Under the pieces are notes generated by a model, which ran no database searches, was not told the origin of the DNA, and worked only from the letters and a program-made list of their open reading frames with translations. This document shows, in pieces, positions 1 to 6,663 of a DNA stretch of 11,316 nucleotides. The stretch spans positions 1-11,316 of the forward strand of contig CALDPJ010000313.1 in NCBI GenBank assembly GCA_937911795.1, read 5' to 3'. Position numbers and translations under genes: made by a program. The first letter of the stretch is position 1. Each line of letters begins with the position of its first letter. Source of the DNA: an uncultured Flavobacteriales bacterium. GTDB lineage: Bacteria > Bacteroidota > Bacteroidia > Flavobacteriales_D > SKUL01.

Positions 1-28
1 TGTCCACTTTTGTGAATTTACAACCTAT

Positions 29-814
29 ATGCTGAACAATATTTTAACTAAACTGGGAGTCCGCAAACCCGCTACTCCGTGGCAACGACCGCCCTCAACA
101 TTTGATGAAGTCTACCGATATTTAATTGCAGAGAAGAATAAGGAGGTGACAATTTTCGATGTCGGTTCTCATCACGGTGAGAGTATTGAACGTTTTTTGG
201 CCATAGTTCCGGATGCCATTATACATTCTTTTGAACCCGATACTGATAATTTTAAAATTCTGATGGAGAAGTTCGGTACCAACGACCGAATAATTCTCAA
301 TAATTGTGGTATCAGCGATCAACCGGGAACACTTACATTTCATAGATATGCCAAATCTGATGTTTCCAGTTTTCTGGAGGTAAACAAAGAAAATATCTGG
401 ACTAAATTCCGAAGCGCTCAAAGCAATACAAATCCAGAAGAGTTCGAAACCAAAACGTACGAAGTTCCGGTGCAGTCTATCGATCAGTATATAATGGATA
501 ATAATATTCAGCAAATTGACCTGTTGAAAATGGATACCCAGGGGTTTGAAGATAAAGCGCTGATAGGTGCGTCCGATGCCTTACAAAAGAAACTGATCAA
601 CTACATCGAACTCGAGCTTATCGTAAAAAGTCCTTATAAATCTTCATTGCTGTTCAGGGATATTGAAAATATTCTCGTTCCTGCAGATTATCACATGTAT
701 GGGATCGGCTCTGGCAGCAACTACTTTAAAACCTACATCCTGCAATTCGATTTGTTGTTCGCCAGCAAAGAGTTTTATCTCGAAGGGCCATATATAAACC
801 GCCTGCCGAAATAG
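29..814 (+). CDS. FkbM family SAM-dependent methyltransferase
   Basis: A 261-residue protein of the FkbM (Methyltransf_21) type, cytoplasmic with no signal peptide. FkbM enzymes are usually O-methyltransferases acting on sugars or secondary metabolites; the substrate here is unknown. Visible motifs: the SAM-binding motif I IFDVGSHHGES at about residues 42-52, the acidic end of the next strand HSFEPD (66-71), and the late family block LLKMDTQGFEDKAL around 164-177. Length is normal for the family. The reading frame is open to the left edge, so an earlier start cannot be excluded, but about 40 residues before motif I is usual and the ATG at 29 is reasonable. It converges on the DUF1853 gene with 16 bases between and no visible terminator. 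Such genes often sit in polysaccharide clusters, so the region to the left may be one. The gene looks more A+T-rich than its neighbours by eye (not computed). Confidence 0.88.
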   Translation: MLNNILTKLGVRKPATPWQRPPSTFDEVYRYLIAEKNKEVTIFDVGSHHGESIERFLAIVPDAIIHSFEPDTDNFKILMEKFGTNDRIILNNCGISDQPGTLTFHRYAKSDVSSFLEVNKENIWTKFRSAQSNTNPEEFETKTYEVPVQSIDQYIMDNNIQQIDLLKMDTQGFEDKALIGASDALQKKLINYIELELIVKSPYKSSLLFRDIENILVPADYHMYGIGSGSNYFKTYILQFDLLFASKEFYLEGPYINRLPK

Positions 815-830
815 TACACGAACCGAAGCA

Positions 831-1646
831 TTACCACCATACCACAAAAAAACGCTCACATTTACCGTCTCTATTTCGCATCCAGCACATTGGAGATTTC
901 TTTTGGGCGATAATGGCTTTCAAAGGTTCCAGGATTTCATCCAGCGAATACCATTCCTGCCATACAGCCGGATCCACAACCCAGTTCCATTTTCGCGGCA
1001 GATAAAATTCATGATTCGATAACTCGTGGATCCGGTTCAATGGAATCCAGAAACCGCTAACTGCACTGGCATTTATTAAGGGTGGGTGATTATCCTGTTC
1101 ATCAAAGGGTAGAAACAATTGAGCCTTCATGTAGAGGGCCTGAATCCACGGTAAATCCGGAAGGTTGTGTGCCTGAAGTGCCTTAATGGTTTCGGCCTCG
1201 TTCAACAGAGGAAATTGCCGGCTTTGTAGTTTGTCCAGTTTGTTCAGCAGACTATCGCGACGGTTGGGGCCGATCCACCGTGGAAGTTCGGCGGGCAATG
1301 CCGGATCGTAGAGGTAAAATTTAAAGGCCATCTCGAGGTGTACCAGGCAATTCCGAAGTTTATCGTGGAGAATAAAATCAATCTCACCAATCGTAATTCT
1401 GTTTCGAATAATCTGAAGGTTCTCAGCCAATAAGTCGTATCGATCGGAAGAAAGTAGTTCCTGCCCGAAAAACCATTCCATCTGTTTGCCGAAGATCAAC
1501 GGGCGGGGTGGGAGCGGTGGTGGTTCTTGAATTTCAACATCCGGAAGATCGGGCTCCCACCATTCTGTATCTAATAATTGTACGGGACGGCCGATTAATT
1601 CAGTATTCAGGTAGCCGCGATATCGTGCCGATTCAATAGTGTTCAA
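831..1646 (-). CDS. DUF1853 family protein, possible PD-(D/E)XK nuclease fold
   Basis: A 271-residue protein I recognise as DUF1853, a family of unknown function. Supporting features: YRGYLNTEL near the N-terminus (9-17), the central GEIDFIL (87-93) followed by HLEMAFKFYLYDP (103-115), the tryptophan-rich FWIPLNRI region (199-206), and a hydrophobic FFVVWW end. The GEIDFIL...ExxxK arrangement resembles the active-site strands of PD-(D/E)XK nucleases; that is inference. A proline-rich stretch lies at 42-49. Cysteines 254 and 263 flank a short loop. The start is TTG at 1646: the frame has a TAA seven codons earlier and no in-frame ATG before residue 56, which would remove the conserved N-terminal block. 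An out-of-frame ATG lies at 1663-1665. The gene begins only 24 bases after a terminator belonging to the upstream gene and shows no promoter of its own. Confidence 0.8.
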   Translation of the reverse strand: MNTIESARYRGYLNTELIGRPVQLLDTEWWEPDLPDVEIQEPPPLPPRPLIFGKQMEWFFGQELLSSDRYDLLAENLQIIRNRITIGEIDFILHDKLRNCLVHLEMAFKFYLYDPALPAELPRWIGPNRRDSLLNKLDKLQSRQFPLLNEAETIKALQAHNLPDLPWIQALYMKAQLFLPFDEQDNHPPLINASAVSGFWIPLNRIHELSNHEFYLPRKWNWVVDPAVWQEWYSLDEILEPLKAIIAQKKSPMCWMRNRDGKCERFFVVWW

Positions 1647-1670
1647 TCGAATTTGAATAAACCATTAGCC

Positions 1671-1704
1671 AAAATAAAAAAGGCGCTCCTTTTATTGAGC
1701 GCCT
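1671..1704 (-). terminator. Rho-independent terminator after the 46-codon gene
   Basis: Read on the minus strand, AGGCGCTC (1704-1697) pairs perfectly with GAGCGCCT (1688-1681) around an 8-base A/T-rich loop and is followed by TTTTTATTTT (1680-1671). The opposite strand has no T-run after the stem, so the signal is directional. It lies 22 bases past the stop of the small gene at 1727 and 24 bases before the TTG start of the DUF1853 gene. It may end the whole helicase-msrB-cpeT-like transcript, or act as an attenuator for DUF1853. Confidence 0.88.
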
Positions 1705-1726
1705 GCGATTAACCGATCACTAAACA

Positions 1727-1867
1727 TTAATCAAGAACAACGGCTTGTGGATACCTTTCTTTCCAGAAATTTAACTTAGCCTTATCCTTTATAGTGATGA
1801 TAGTTTTGTGGTCCAAACGAACTCTGATGTTCATTTTTCTGGGTTGCGTTTCATTTTCTTGTGCCAT
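1727..1867 (-). CDS. Small hypothetical protein, 46 residues
   Basis: A short reading frame starting at the ATG at 1865-1867 (MAQENETQPRKMNIRVRLDH) and ending in FWKERYPQAVVLD. I do not recognise a family. It is charged and soluble: a polar N-terminus, then a segment of alternating hydrophobic and charged residues (MNIRVRL, TIITI) that could form a beta hairpin, then an aromatic/basic stretch KLNFWKERYP. There is no signal peptide or membrane segment. The frame extends upstream to a possible ATG at 1927, but those 20 residues look unlike coding sequence, and a third ATG at 1832-1834 would give 35 residues. The main support is position: a strong terminator follows directly, and the gene lies 102 bases downstream of the cpeT-like stop with no terminator between, so it may be the last gene of that operon. 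Confidence 0.55.
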   Translation of the reverse strand: MAQENETQPRKMNIRVRLDHKTIITIKDKAKLNFWKERYPQAVVLD

Positions 1868-1969
1868 AGCTGTGCGTTTATGAAGTTCGTAAATCAACAC
1901 CGGACTAACGGGTTGAAAGTACAACATAGAAACGCATATATTGTTTATGTTATTGCACCAAAAAATTAA

Positions 1970-2575
1970 TTATTGTTTGATGAAAATCTGCGGATCCTGT
2001 GCAGAACCCCAAAGAAACTCTTCATTGGTTTTCATTCCGTACTCCCACCAGTCTATCTGAGTTTCAGATATATTCATCCGAATGGTGACATGGCTGGATC
2101 CTTTTATTTCGAGCTCACAATAATTTTGTACAGTAGCCCCAGAAAAAACGGCAAAACCATCATAGGTCAGAAATATTTCGCATCCATCTTCGAGCTCCAG
2201 CGCCTCAAAATCAAGTTCTTTTTCCAGCTCTGCCGCACTCAGATTACCAGCAACCGTTGCCGTGTCAGAAAGAATATGCGTTTCGAGCATAATGTGCTCA
2301 CCCTGCTGCTCAACCCAAAAAACCCACTGTCGGAACGGCTTTTCGGGTGTGGAAAGATCGCTTTGTTCCATATAAAACCAAGGGTCTGGCAAATCTTTCC
2401 AAATCCGTACAAACCGCATTTGTTGATGCGCGCTTCTGGGAGATTGCAGAGTTTGTCCCTCAGTAGTATAGGATCCTTCCAGCCATTTTCCAAGCAGCCT
2501 CAGTTCTGAAGCATCCTGTGCAGTTATGGTTCCGAATATTAAAGTGATGAACAGAATTGTAAATAATTTCTTCAT
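1970..2575 (-). CDS. Secreted CpcT/CpeT-like protein
   Basis: A 201-residue protein with an N-terminal signal peptide (KK, hydrophobic core 4-18, likely cleavage near ITAQ at 17-20) and a body resembling the CpcT/CpeT (DUF1001) family. Matching elements in order: LLGKWLEGSYTT (27-38), the MRFVRIW strand (53-59), PWFYMEQ (65-71), PFRQWVF (80-86), the GCEIFLT block (131-137), an isolated second cysteine C153, and EEFLWGS near the end (185-191). In cyanobacteria members attach phycobilin chromophores to phycobiliproteins; Bacteroidota members are exported and their role is unknown, so a lyase activity should not be assumed. C132 and C153 could form a disulfide after export. The ATG at 2573-2575 is 11 bases past the msrB stop, so the two are probably co-transcribed. 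Confidence 0.8.
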   Translation of the reverse strand: MKKLFTILFITLIFGTITAQDASELRLLGKWLEGSYTTEGQTLQSPRSAHQQMRFVRIWKDLPDPWFYMEQSDLSTPEKPFRQWVFWVEQQGEHIMLETHILSDTATVAGNLSAAELEKELDFEALELEDGCEIFLTYDGFAVFSGATVQNYCELEIKGSSHVTIRMNISETQIDWWEYGMKTNEEFLWGSAQDPQIFIKQ

Positions 2576-2586
2576 GAGTAATTTTG

Positions 2587-2997
2587 TTACTGTTTTTTGT
2601 CTTCTCCCGATGGGGTGAAATCAAGAGATACAGAGTTGACACAATACCGCAGACCGGTGTTGGTGGGACCATCGGGAAAAACGTGGCCAAGGTGCGATCC
2701 GCATTTGGCACACAGAATTTCGGTCCGAATCATTCCGTGACTGTTGTCCTGTTTTTCTTCAATTGCTCCGGATTCAATGCCTTTATCAAAACTTGGCCAA
2801 CCACAGCCGGCGTCGAACTTTGAATCGGCACTGAAAAGTTCGGTGCCACATCCTTTGCATCTGTAGACACCTTCAGAGAAATGCATGTTATACTCACCAC
2901 TAAACGGTGCTTCGGTGCCTTTTTCACGCAGCACGCGATATTCTTCAGGGGTTAATTTGCTGCGCCACTGTTCATCTGTGAGGAATTCATCAGTCAT
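2587..2997 (-). CDS. msrB: Peptide-methionine (R)-S-oxide reductase MsrB
   Basis: A complete 136-residue MsrB, which reduces the R form of methionine sulfoxide in oxidised proteins, normally using thioredoxin. All key residues are visible: zinc ligands in CKGC (C47, C50) and CAKC (C96, C99), the recycling cysteine in GCGWPSF (C65), the HLGHVFPDGP block (102-111), and the catalytic cysteine in RYCVNS (C119). No signal peptide is seen, so it acts in the cytoplasm, and no MsrA domain is fused. Its ATG (2995-2997) follows the helicase stop by 6 bases, in the same frame, and it is followed 11 bases later by the cpeT-like gene. Expression is therefore probably from the helicase promoter. Confidence 0.96.
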   Translation of the reverse strand: MTDEFLTDEQWRSKLTPEEYRVLREKGTEAPFSGEYNMHFSEGVYRCKGCGTELFSADSKFDAGCGWPSFDKGIESGAIEEKQDNSHGMIRTEILCAKCGSHLGHVFPDGPTNTGLRYCVNSVSLDFTPSGEDKKQ

Positions 2998-3003
2998 AGT
3001 GAT

Positions 3004-4251
3004 TTATTTTTTTGAATGTTCTTTGCGCGGGCCTTTTCTGAAATTTCCTTTCCGCTGTCCACCTTTTCCCTGGGGACGTCGGTTGCCCGAAGATTTGCTC
3101 TGCGGATCATAAACCGGGCCGGGTTCAAAACCTTCCGGAAGCGGAGATTTATGAATGGTTCGTTCTATGAGTTCCTCAATGCGTCTAAATTTGCTCTGTT
3201 CATCCGGGCTGATCAAAGTAATGGCTACACCATCGGTTTCTGCCCGGGCAGTTCGGCCAATCCGGTGAACGTAATCTTCGGCGTCGTTCGGAATATCATA
3301 ATTGATGACCAGTTCGATATTGGCAATATCAATTCCGCGGCTTACAAGGTCGGTAGCCACCAGCACGTTGATTTTTTTATTGCGAAAATCGAGCATAATC
3401 TGCTCACGGGTTTTCTGATCGTGGTCAGAAGAAATCGAAGCGCAGGTGAGATCGCCAAGTTTCGATAAGTTTCGTTCAAGGATATTGACCGCTTTTTTGG
3501 TGGAGCAGAAAATAAGTACGCTTTTCAACCCTTTGCCTTTCAATAAATGTTCCACCAATCGAACTTTCTGTTTGTCGTAAACAGAGTAGGCCACCTGCAG
3601 AATATTTTCGGCGGGTTTCGAAATCGCAATTTTTATTTCACCGGGATTGTTCATGATCTCATGTGCCAGCTCGCGGATCTTGGTCGGCATGGTGGCCGAA
3701 AACATTAGGGTTTGCAGTTTTTCCGGCATAATTTTCCGCACCCGCATGATGTCGGCAATGAAACCCATATCGAGCATTCTGTCTGCTTCATCAAGAATAA
3801 AAAAGCGAATAGTGTCTGCTTTAAAATATCCGAGGTTCAGGTGCGAATTGAGTCGTCCGGGGGTTGCAATCAAAACATCAACCCCGCTGGTGATTGCCTT
3901 TTTTTCCTGATCGAAATTGGTTCCGTCGCCACCACCGTAGATGGGCATCGACGAAATTCCGGTGAAGTAGGCCAGTCCTTGCAGGTTCTGATCAATCTGC
4001 AATGCCAGTTCACGCGTGGGCACCAGAATCAGACACTGTATTCCCGGCTGAGGATCGTGCTCAATAGTGCTCAGAATCGGAAGTAGAAACGCGGCGGTTT
4101 TGCCGGTACCCGTTTGAGCACTTGCCAACATATCTTTACCTGCCAGAATTTGAGGAATCGCCTGCTCCTGAACAGGAGTTGGCGATGTAAAATTCATAGA
4201 CTCCAATCCTTGCTGCACGTTGGGGTGCAAATCCAATTCAGAAAACTTCAC
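3004..4251 (-). CDS. DEAD-box ATP-dependent RNA helicase, RhlE-like
   Basis: A 415-residue DEAD-box helicase that uses ATP to unwind short RNA duplexes, in ribosome assembly, mRNA decay or cold adaptation. All motifs are present: Q motif PTPVQEQ (24-30), motif I SAQTGTGKT (44-52), Ia PTRELALQ (78-85), Ib TPGR (130-133), II DEAD (154-157), III SAT (185-187), IV VLIFCSTKK (245-253), V VATDLVSRGIDI (298-309) and VI HRIGRTAR (329-336). A basic, glycine-rich tail (about 385-415) is likely an extra RNA-binding segment, as in RhlE-type enzymes; the exact subgroup is not certain. The start is GTG (4249-4251) preceded immediately by an in-frame TAA, so no longer form exists. It is the first gene of a minus-strand operon with msrB and the cpeT-like gene, and is divergent from the SDR gene. 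Confidence 0.96.
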   Translation of the reverse strand: MKFSELDLHPNVQQGLESMNFTSPTPVQEQAIPQILAGKDMLASAQTGTGKTAAFLLPILSTIEHDPQPGIQCLILVPTRELALQIDQNLQGLAYFTGISSMPIYGGGDGTNFDQEKKAITSGVDVLIATPGRLNSHLNLGYFKADTIRFFILDEADRMLDMGFIADIMRVRKIMPEKLQTLMFSATMPTKIRELAHEIMNNPGEIKIAISKPAENILQVAYSVYDKQKVRLVEHLLKGKGLKSVLIFCSTKKAVNILERNLSKLGDLTCASISSDHDQKTREQIMLDFRNKKINVLVATDLVSRGIDIANIELVINYDIPNDAEDYVHRIGRTARAETDGVAITLISPDEQSKFRRIEELIERTIHKSPLPEGFEPGPVYDPQSKSSGNRRPQGKGGQRKGNFRKGPRKEHSKK

Positions 4252-4278
4252 TTAACTTTGGTTTTATTTAATTACAGG

Positions 4279-4286
4279 CAAAATTA
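4279..4286 (-). promoter_or_regulatory. Possible -7 box for the helicase operon
   Basis: On the minus strand TAATTTTG fits the Bacteroidota -7 consensus TAnnTTTG exactly, and would place the transcript start roughly 20 bases before the GTG start. No TTTG is found at the expected 19-21 base distance upstream, so the -33 half is missing or degenerate. The 83-base divergent region also has to hold the promoter of the SDR operon, for which I see no good match. Confidence 0.4.
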
Positions 4287-4334
4287 CGACAAAAGCCGCA
4301 CAGCATTTTATAAACTTACTATAGCCATAATGTA

Positions 4335-5036
4335 ATGAAAATTTCAGATTCAGTAATACTTATAACCGGTGGAAACCGTGGCCTCGGACGTGCAATGGCA
4401 GAAATGCTGGCGCAGAAAGGCGCTAAGGTAGCCATCACCGGAAGACAGGAAGAAGATGTAAATGCTGCCGCCGAAGAAATCGGTGCCCTCGGAATAGTTG
4501 CCGATGTTGGCAGCGATGAAGACATCGATCGAACCTTTGAAACAGTAATCAGCAAATTCGGAAAGCTGGATGTTCTGATCAACAATGCCGGAATCGGTGG
4601 ATGGGCTACGGTGGATGAAGTGACACGCGATCAGATCCGCAAAGTATATGAAACCAATGTTTTTGGTGCTGCAGTGATGGGTGCCAAAGCGGCAGCGATC
4701 TTCAAAAAACAGCGCAGCGGAAACATCATCAATATTGCATCAACGGCCGGATTGAAGGGATACGCAAACGGAAGTATATATGCTTCATCGAAATTTGCGC
4801 TTCGGGGAATGACCGAATGCTGGCGGGCAGAGTTGCGCCCATTCAATGTTCGGGTAATGCTCGTAAACCCCAGTGAGGTGCCAACGGCATTTGGTCGCGA
4901 CGACCGACAGGCACGTCCGTTGGAAGAGCGAAAACTTACTCCGGATGAAATTGCGCATGCAGTGTGTACAATGCTCGAAATGGATGATCGTGGATTTATT
5001 CCTGAGCTGAGCGTTTGGGCAACCAACCCATTTTAA
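4335..5036 (+). CDS. Short-chain dehydrogenase/reductase (SDR)
   Basis: A 233-residue classical SDR, a cytoplasmic NAD(P)H-dependent oxidoreductase of a Rossmann fold. Visible motifs: cofactor loop TGGNRGLG (11-18), D57 that contacts adenine, NNAG (83-86), and the catalytic set N108, S136, Y149 and K153 in YASSK. R15 in the glycine loop and R37 after the second strand suggest NADP(H) preference (inference). It resembles FabG-like 3-oxoacyl reductases and related enzymes, but the substrate cannot be read from the sequence. The substrate-loop region VNPSEVPTAF lacks the usual PG-T pattern. It is the first gene of a plus-strand operon with yaaA (31-base gap) and the FKBP gene. The nearby ATG at 4330-4332 is followed directly by TAA, so the ATG at 4335 is the start. 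Confidence 0.93.
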   Translation: MKISDSVILITGGNRGLGRAMAEMLAQKGAKVAITGRQEEDVNAAAEEIGALGIVADVGSDEDIDRTFETVISKFGKLDVLINNAGIGGWATVDEVTRDQIRKVYETNVFGAAVMGAKAAAIFKKQRSGNIINIASTAGLKGYANGSIYASSKFALRGMTECWRAELRPFNVRVMLVNPSEVPTAFGRDDRQARPLEERKLTPDEIAHAVCTMLEMDDRGFIPELSVWATNPF

Positions 5037-5067
5037 ATACTTTTGGCGCCAAACCAGAACACCGCGG

Positions 5068-5847
5068 ATGATCATTCTTATTTCTCCTGCAAAAACGCTC
5101 GACTTCGAAACGCCTGTTGCTTCGAAATTAAAAAGTGAACCCCGTTTCGCAGGCCAGTCGCAGCGCCTGGTTAATCATCTTAAAAAGAAGTCGCCCCGCA
5201 GTCTTAAAAAGCTGATGGATATCAGCGACGATCTCGCAGCGCTCAACCACGAACGTTATCAATCGTGGAGTCAACCGGCCGATTCTGATCATTCAAAACC
5301 GGCTGTTTTTGCATTCAAAGGCGATGTTTATCTCGGTCTGCAAGCCGAAAAGCTGAATGAAAAAGACCTTGAATTTGCCCAGGATCACCTGAGAATTCTC
5401 TCCGGATTACACGGTATTCTCCGGCCGATGGATTTGATTTTACCGTATCGGCTCGAAATGGGTACCGCGCTGAAAGTAACTCCGAAGCTGAGCAATTTGT
5501 ACAAATTCTGGGGTGATGCCGTAACGCTTGAATTGGTGAAGGATTTAGAAAGCACCGGTTCAAAGGCACTCATCAACCTGGCTTCGGAGGAATATTTTAA
5601 AGTCATTAAAGCGAAACTGGTTGATCACGAAATTATTACGCCGGCTTTTTACGACTGGAAAAATGGCGAATACAAGATGATTGGCTATTTTGCCAAAAAA
5701 GCGCGGGGGACAATGGCGGCATTCGCCATTCGAAATAAAATTACTGACCCTGAGCAGTTGAAGTTATTCAATGAAGAAAATTACTCCTACAATGATCGTC
5801 TGACTCAAGGAAATAAATGGATATTTACACGAGAAAACAAAGAATAA
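5068..5847 (+). CDS. yaaA: Peroxide stress protein YaaA (DUF328)
   Basis: A 259-residue protein matching the YaaA/UPF0246 family over its whole length. Family blocks: the N-terminal MIILISPAKTLDF, FKGDVYLGLQA (about 84-94), the HLRILSGLHGILRPMDL region with PYRLEMG after it (about 107-131), FWGD (about 148-151), INLASEEYFK (about 169-178) and YAKKARG (about 207-213). In E. coli YaaA is induced by hydrogen peroxide through OxyR and limits free intracellular iron, protecting DNA and proteins; the biochemical activity remains poorly defined and whether the role carries over here is inference. It acts in the cytoplasm. It lies between the SDR and FKBP genes with gaps of 31 and 24 bases and no terminator, so all three are likely one transcript. 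Confidence 0.94.
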   Translation: MIILISPAKTLDFETPVASKLKSEPRFAGQSQRLVNHLKKKSPRSLKKLMDISDDLAALNHERYQSWSQPADSDHSKPAVFAFKGDVYLGLQAEKLNEKDLEFAQDHLRILSGLHGILRPMDLILPYRLEMGTALKVTPKLSNLYKFWGDAVTLELVKDLESTGSKALINLASEEYFKVIKAKLVDHEIITPAFYDWKNGEYKMIGYFAKKARGTMAAFAIRNKITDPEQLKLFNEENYSYNDRLTQGNKWIFTRENKE

Positions 5848-5871
5848 TCTGAAAACCAAAACACAAAACAC

Positions 5872-6606
5872 ATGAAACGAATTCTATTTTCCTTTACCGC
5901 AACCATGGTATTAATGACTGCCTGCGGACAAACCACTACAGATAGCAAAAGAAAACGATCGGGAGAATCGGCGCTCACCACAGAAATGGATTCTGTGAGC
6001 TACGCCATTGGTCTTTCGGTAGCTTCAAGCCTGAAAGGGCAGGGAATTGAAATGGATCCCGATGTATTGAAAATGGCTGTTGAGAATGTTAACAGCGAAA
6101 CTGAACATCCTTTTACGCCCGAAGAAGGGGATATGATTGTGCGTAATTATATGCAAAAGCAAATGGCCGTAAAACAGGAAGAGAACAAGAAAAAGGGCGA
6201 AGAGTTTCTTGCTGAAAACGCAAAGAAGAAAGACGTTCAGGTAACCGAAAGCGGATTGCAATACCGGGTGATTGAAGAAGGTGAAGGAGAAAATCCTACT
6301 GCTACCAGTCAGGTGAAAGTCCATTACCACGGAACCCTGATTGACGGAACGGTATTCGATAGCTCAGTAGAGCGCGGCGAACCGATAACTTTTGGTTTGA
6401 ATCAGGTAATCAGAGGCTGGACCGAGGGTGTTCAATTGATGAAACCAGGTGCGAAGTACGAATTTGTGATTCCGTCCGAACTGGCTTATGGAGCGCAAGG
6501 TTCCGGACAAATCGGCCCGGATGAAACGCTGATTTTTGAAGTTGAACTGTTGGAAGTTTTGCCTCCTGCTCAAGGTGGTCAGCCCGGTCAGCCACAAAGA
6601 CGATAA
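5872..6606 (+). CDS. FKBP-type peptidyl-prolyl isomerase, lipoprotein
   Basis: A 244-residue prolyl cis-trans isomerase of the FkpA/Mip layout, assisting folding of exported proteins. It has a lipoprotein signal: KR, a hydrophobic stretch and the lipobox LMTAC with Cys18 as the lipidation site, so it should be membrane-anchored in the periplasm. Residues about 38-120 form the helical FKBP_N region with DSVSYAIGLSVASSL and a charged helix (about 98-120); residues about 127-229 are the FKBP domain, with VHYHGTL (150-156), GTVFDSS (159-165), QVIRGWTEG (178-186), IPSELAYG (200-207) and a final LIFEVELLEV. Binding-pocket residues Y152, F162, D163, W183 and F222 are kept. The tail after 230 is low-complexity (P, Q, G). 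It closes the SDR-yaaA operon and is followed 23 bases later by a terminator. Confidence 0.95.
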   Translation: MKRILFSFTATMVLMTACGQTTTDSKRKRSGESALTTEMDSVSYAIGLSVASSLKGQGIEMDPDVLKMAVENVNSETEHPFTPEEGDMIVRNYMQKQMAVKQEENKKKGEEFLAENAKKKDVQVTESGLQYRVIEEGEGENPTATSQVKVHYHGTLIDGTVFDSSVERGEPITFGLNQVIRGWTEGVQLMKPGAKYEFVIPSELAYGAQGSGQIGPDETLIFEVELLEVLPPAQGGQPGQPQRR

Positions 6607-6629
6607 GAGAAAAACGAAATATTAGAATT

Positions 6630-6655
6630 AAGAGGCCTTCGGGCCTCTTTTTTTT
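6630..6655 (+). terminator. Rho-independent terminator of the SDR-yaaA-FKBP operon
   Basis: AAGAGGCC (6630-6637) pairs with GGCCTCTT (6642-6649) around a TTCG loop closed by C-G, the very stable cUUCGg tetraloop, followed by a run of T to 6655. It lies between two convergent genes. On the minus strand the stem is followed by TAATTCTAAT rather than a clean T-run, so it would be a weaker stop there, and it would come only after the htpX end at 6664. Confidence 0.93.
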
Positions 6656-6663
6656 GCCTTGAA

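Noticed and set aside
140..161. AAGGAGGTGA followed by ATG inside the FkbM gene, looking like a strong ribosome binding site and start
   Set aside because: The ATG at 159 is out of frame with the methyltransferase and the purine run simply encodes K-E-V before motif I.
831..1646. DUF1853 gene as part of a defence or toxin system because of its nuclease-like motif
   Set aside because: No partner gene of a known defence or toxin-antitoxin type is adjacent; the neighbours are housekeeping genes.
1973..2509. Open 178-codon plus-strand frame opposite the cpeT-like gene
   Set aside because: It is the antisense of a gene with clear family blocks and a signal peptide; its own translation shows no domain and it has no plausible start context.
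4252..4334. Promoter for the SDR-yaaA-FKBP operon
   Set aside because: A TTTG at 4257-4260 exists but no TAnnTTTG lies 19-21 bases after it; TAAACTTA further on is too weak a match to report.
4631..5026. 131-codon minus-strand frame opposite the SDR gene
   Set aside because: The SDR frame carries the full set of catalytic motifs; the antisense product is Ser/Arg-rich and low in family signals.
6630..6655. The 6630 hairpin as a bidirectional terminator for htpX
   Set aside because: On the minus strand the stem is followed by a mixed A/T sequence with C, not a continuous T-run; it may contribute, but the evidence is only good for the plus strand.
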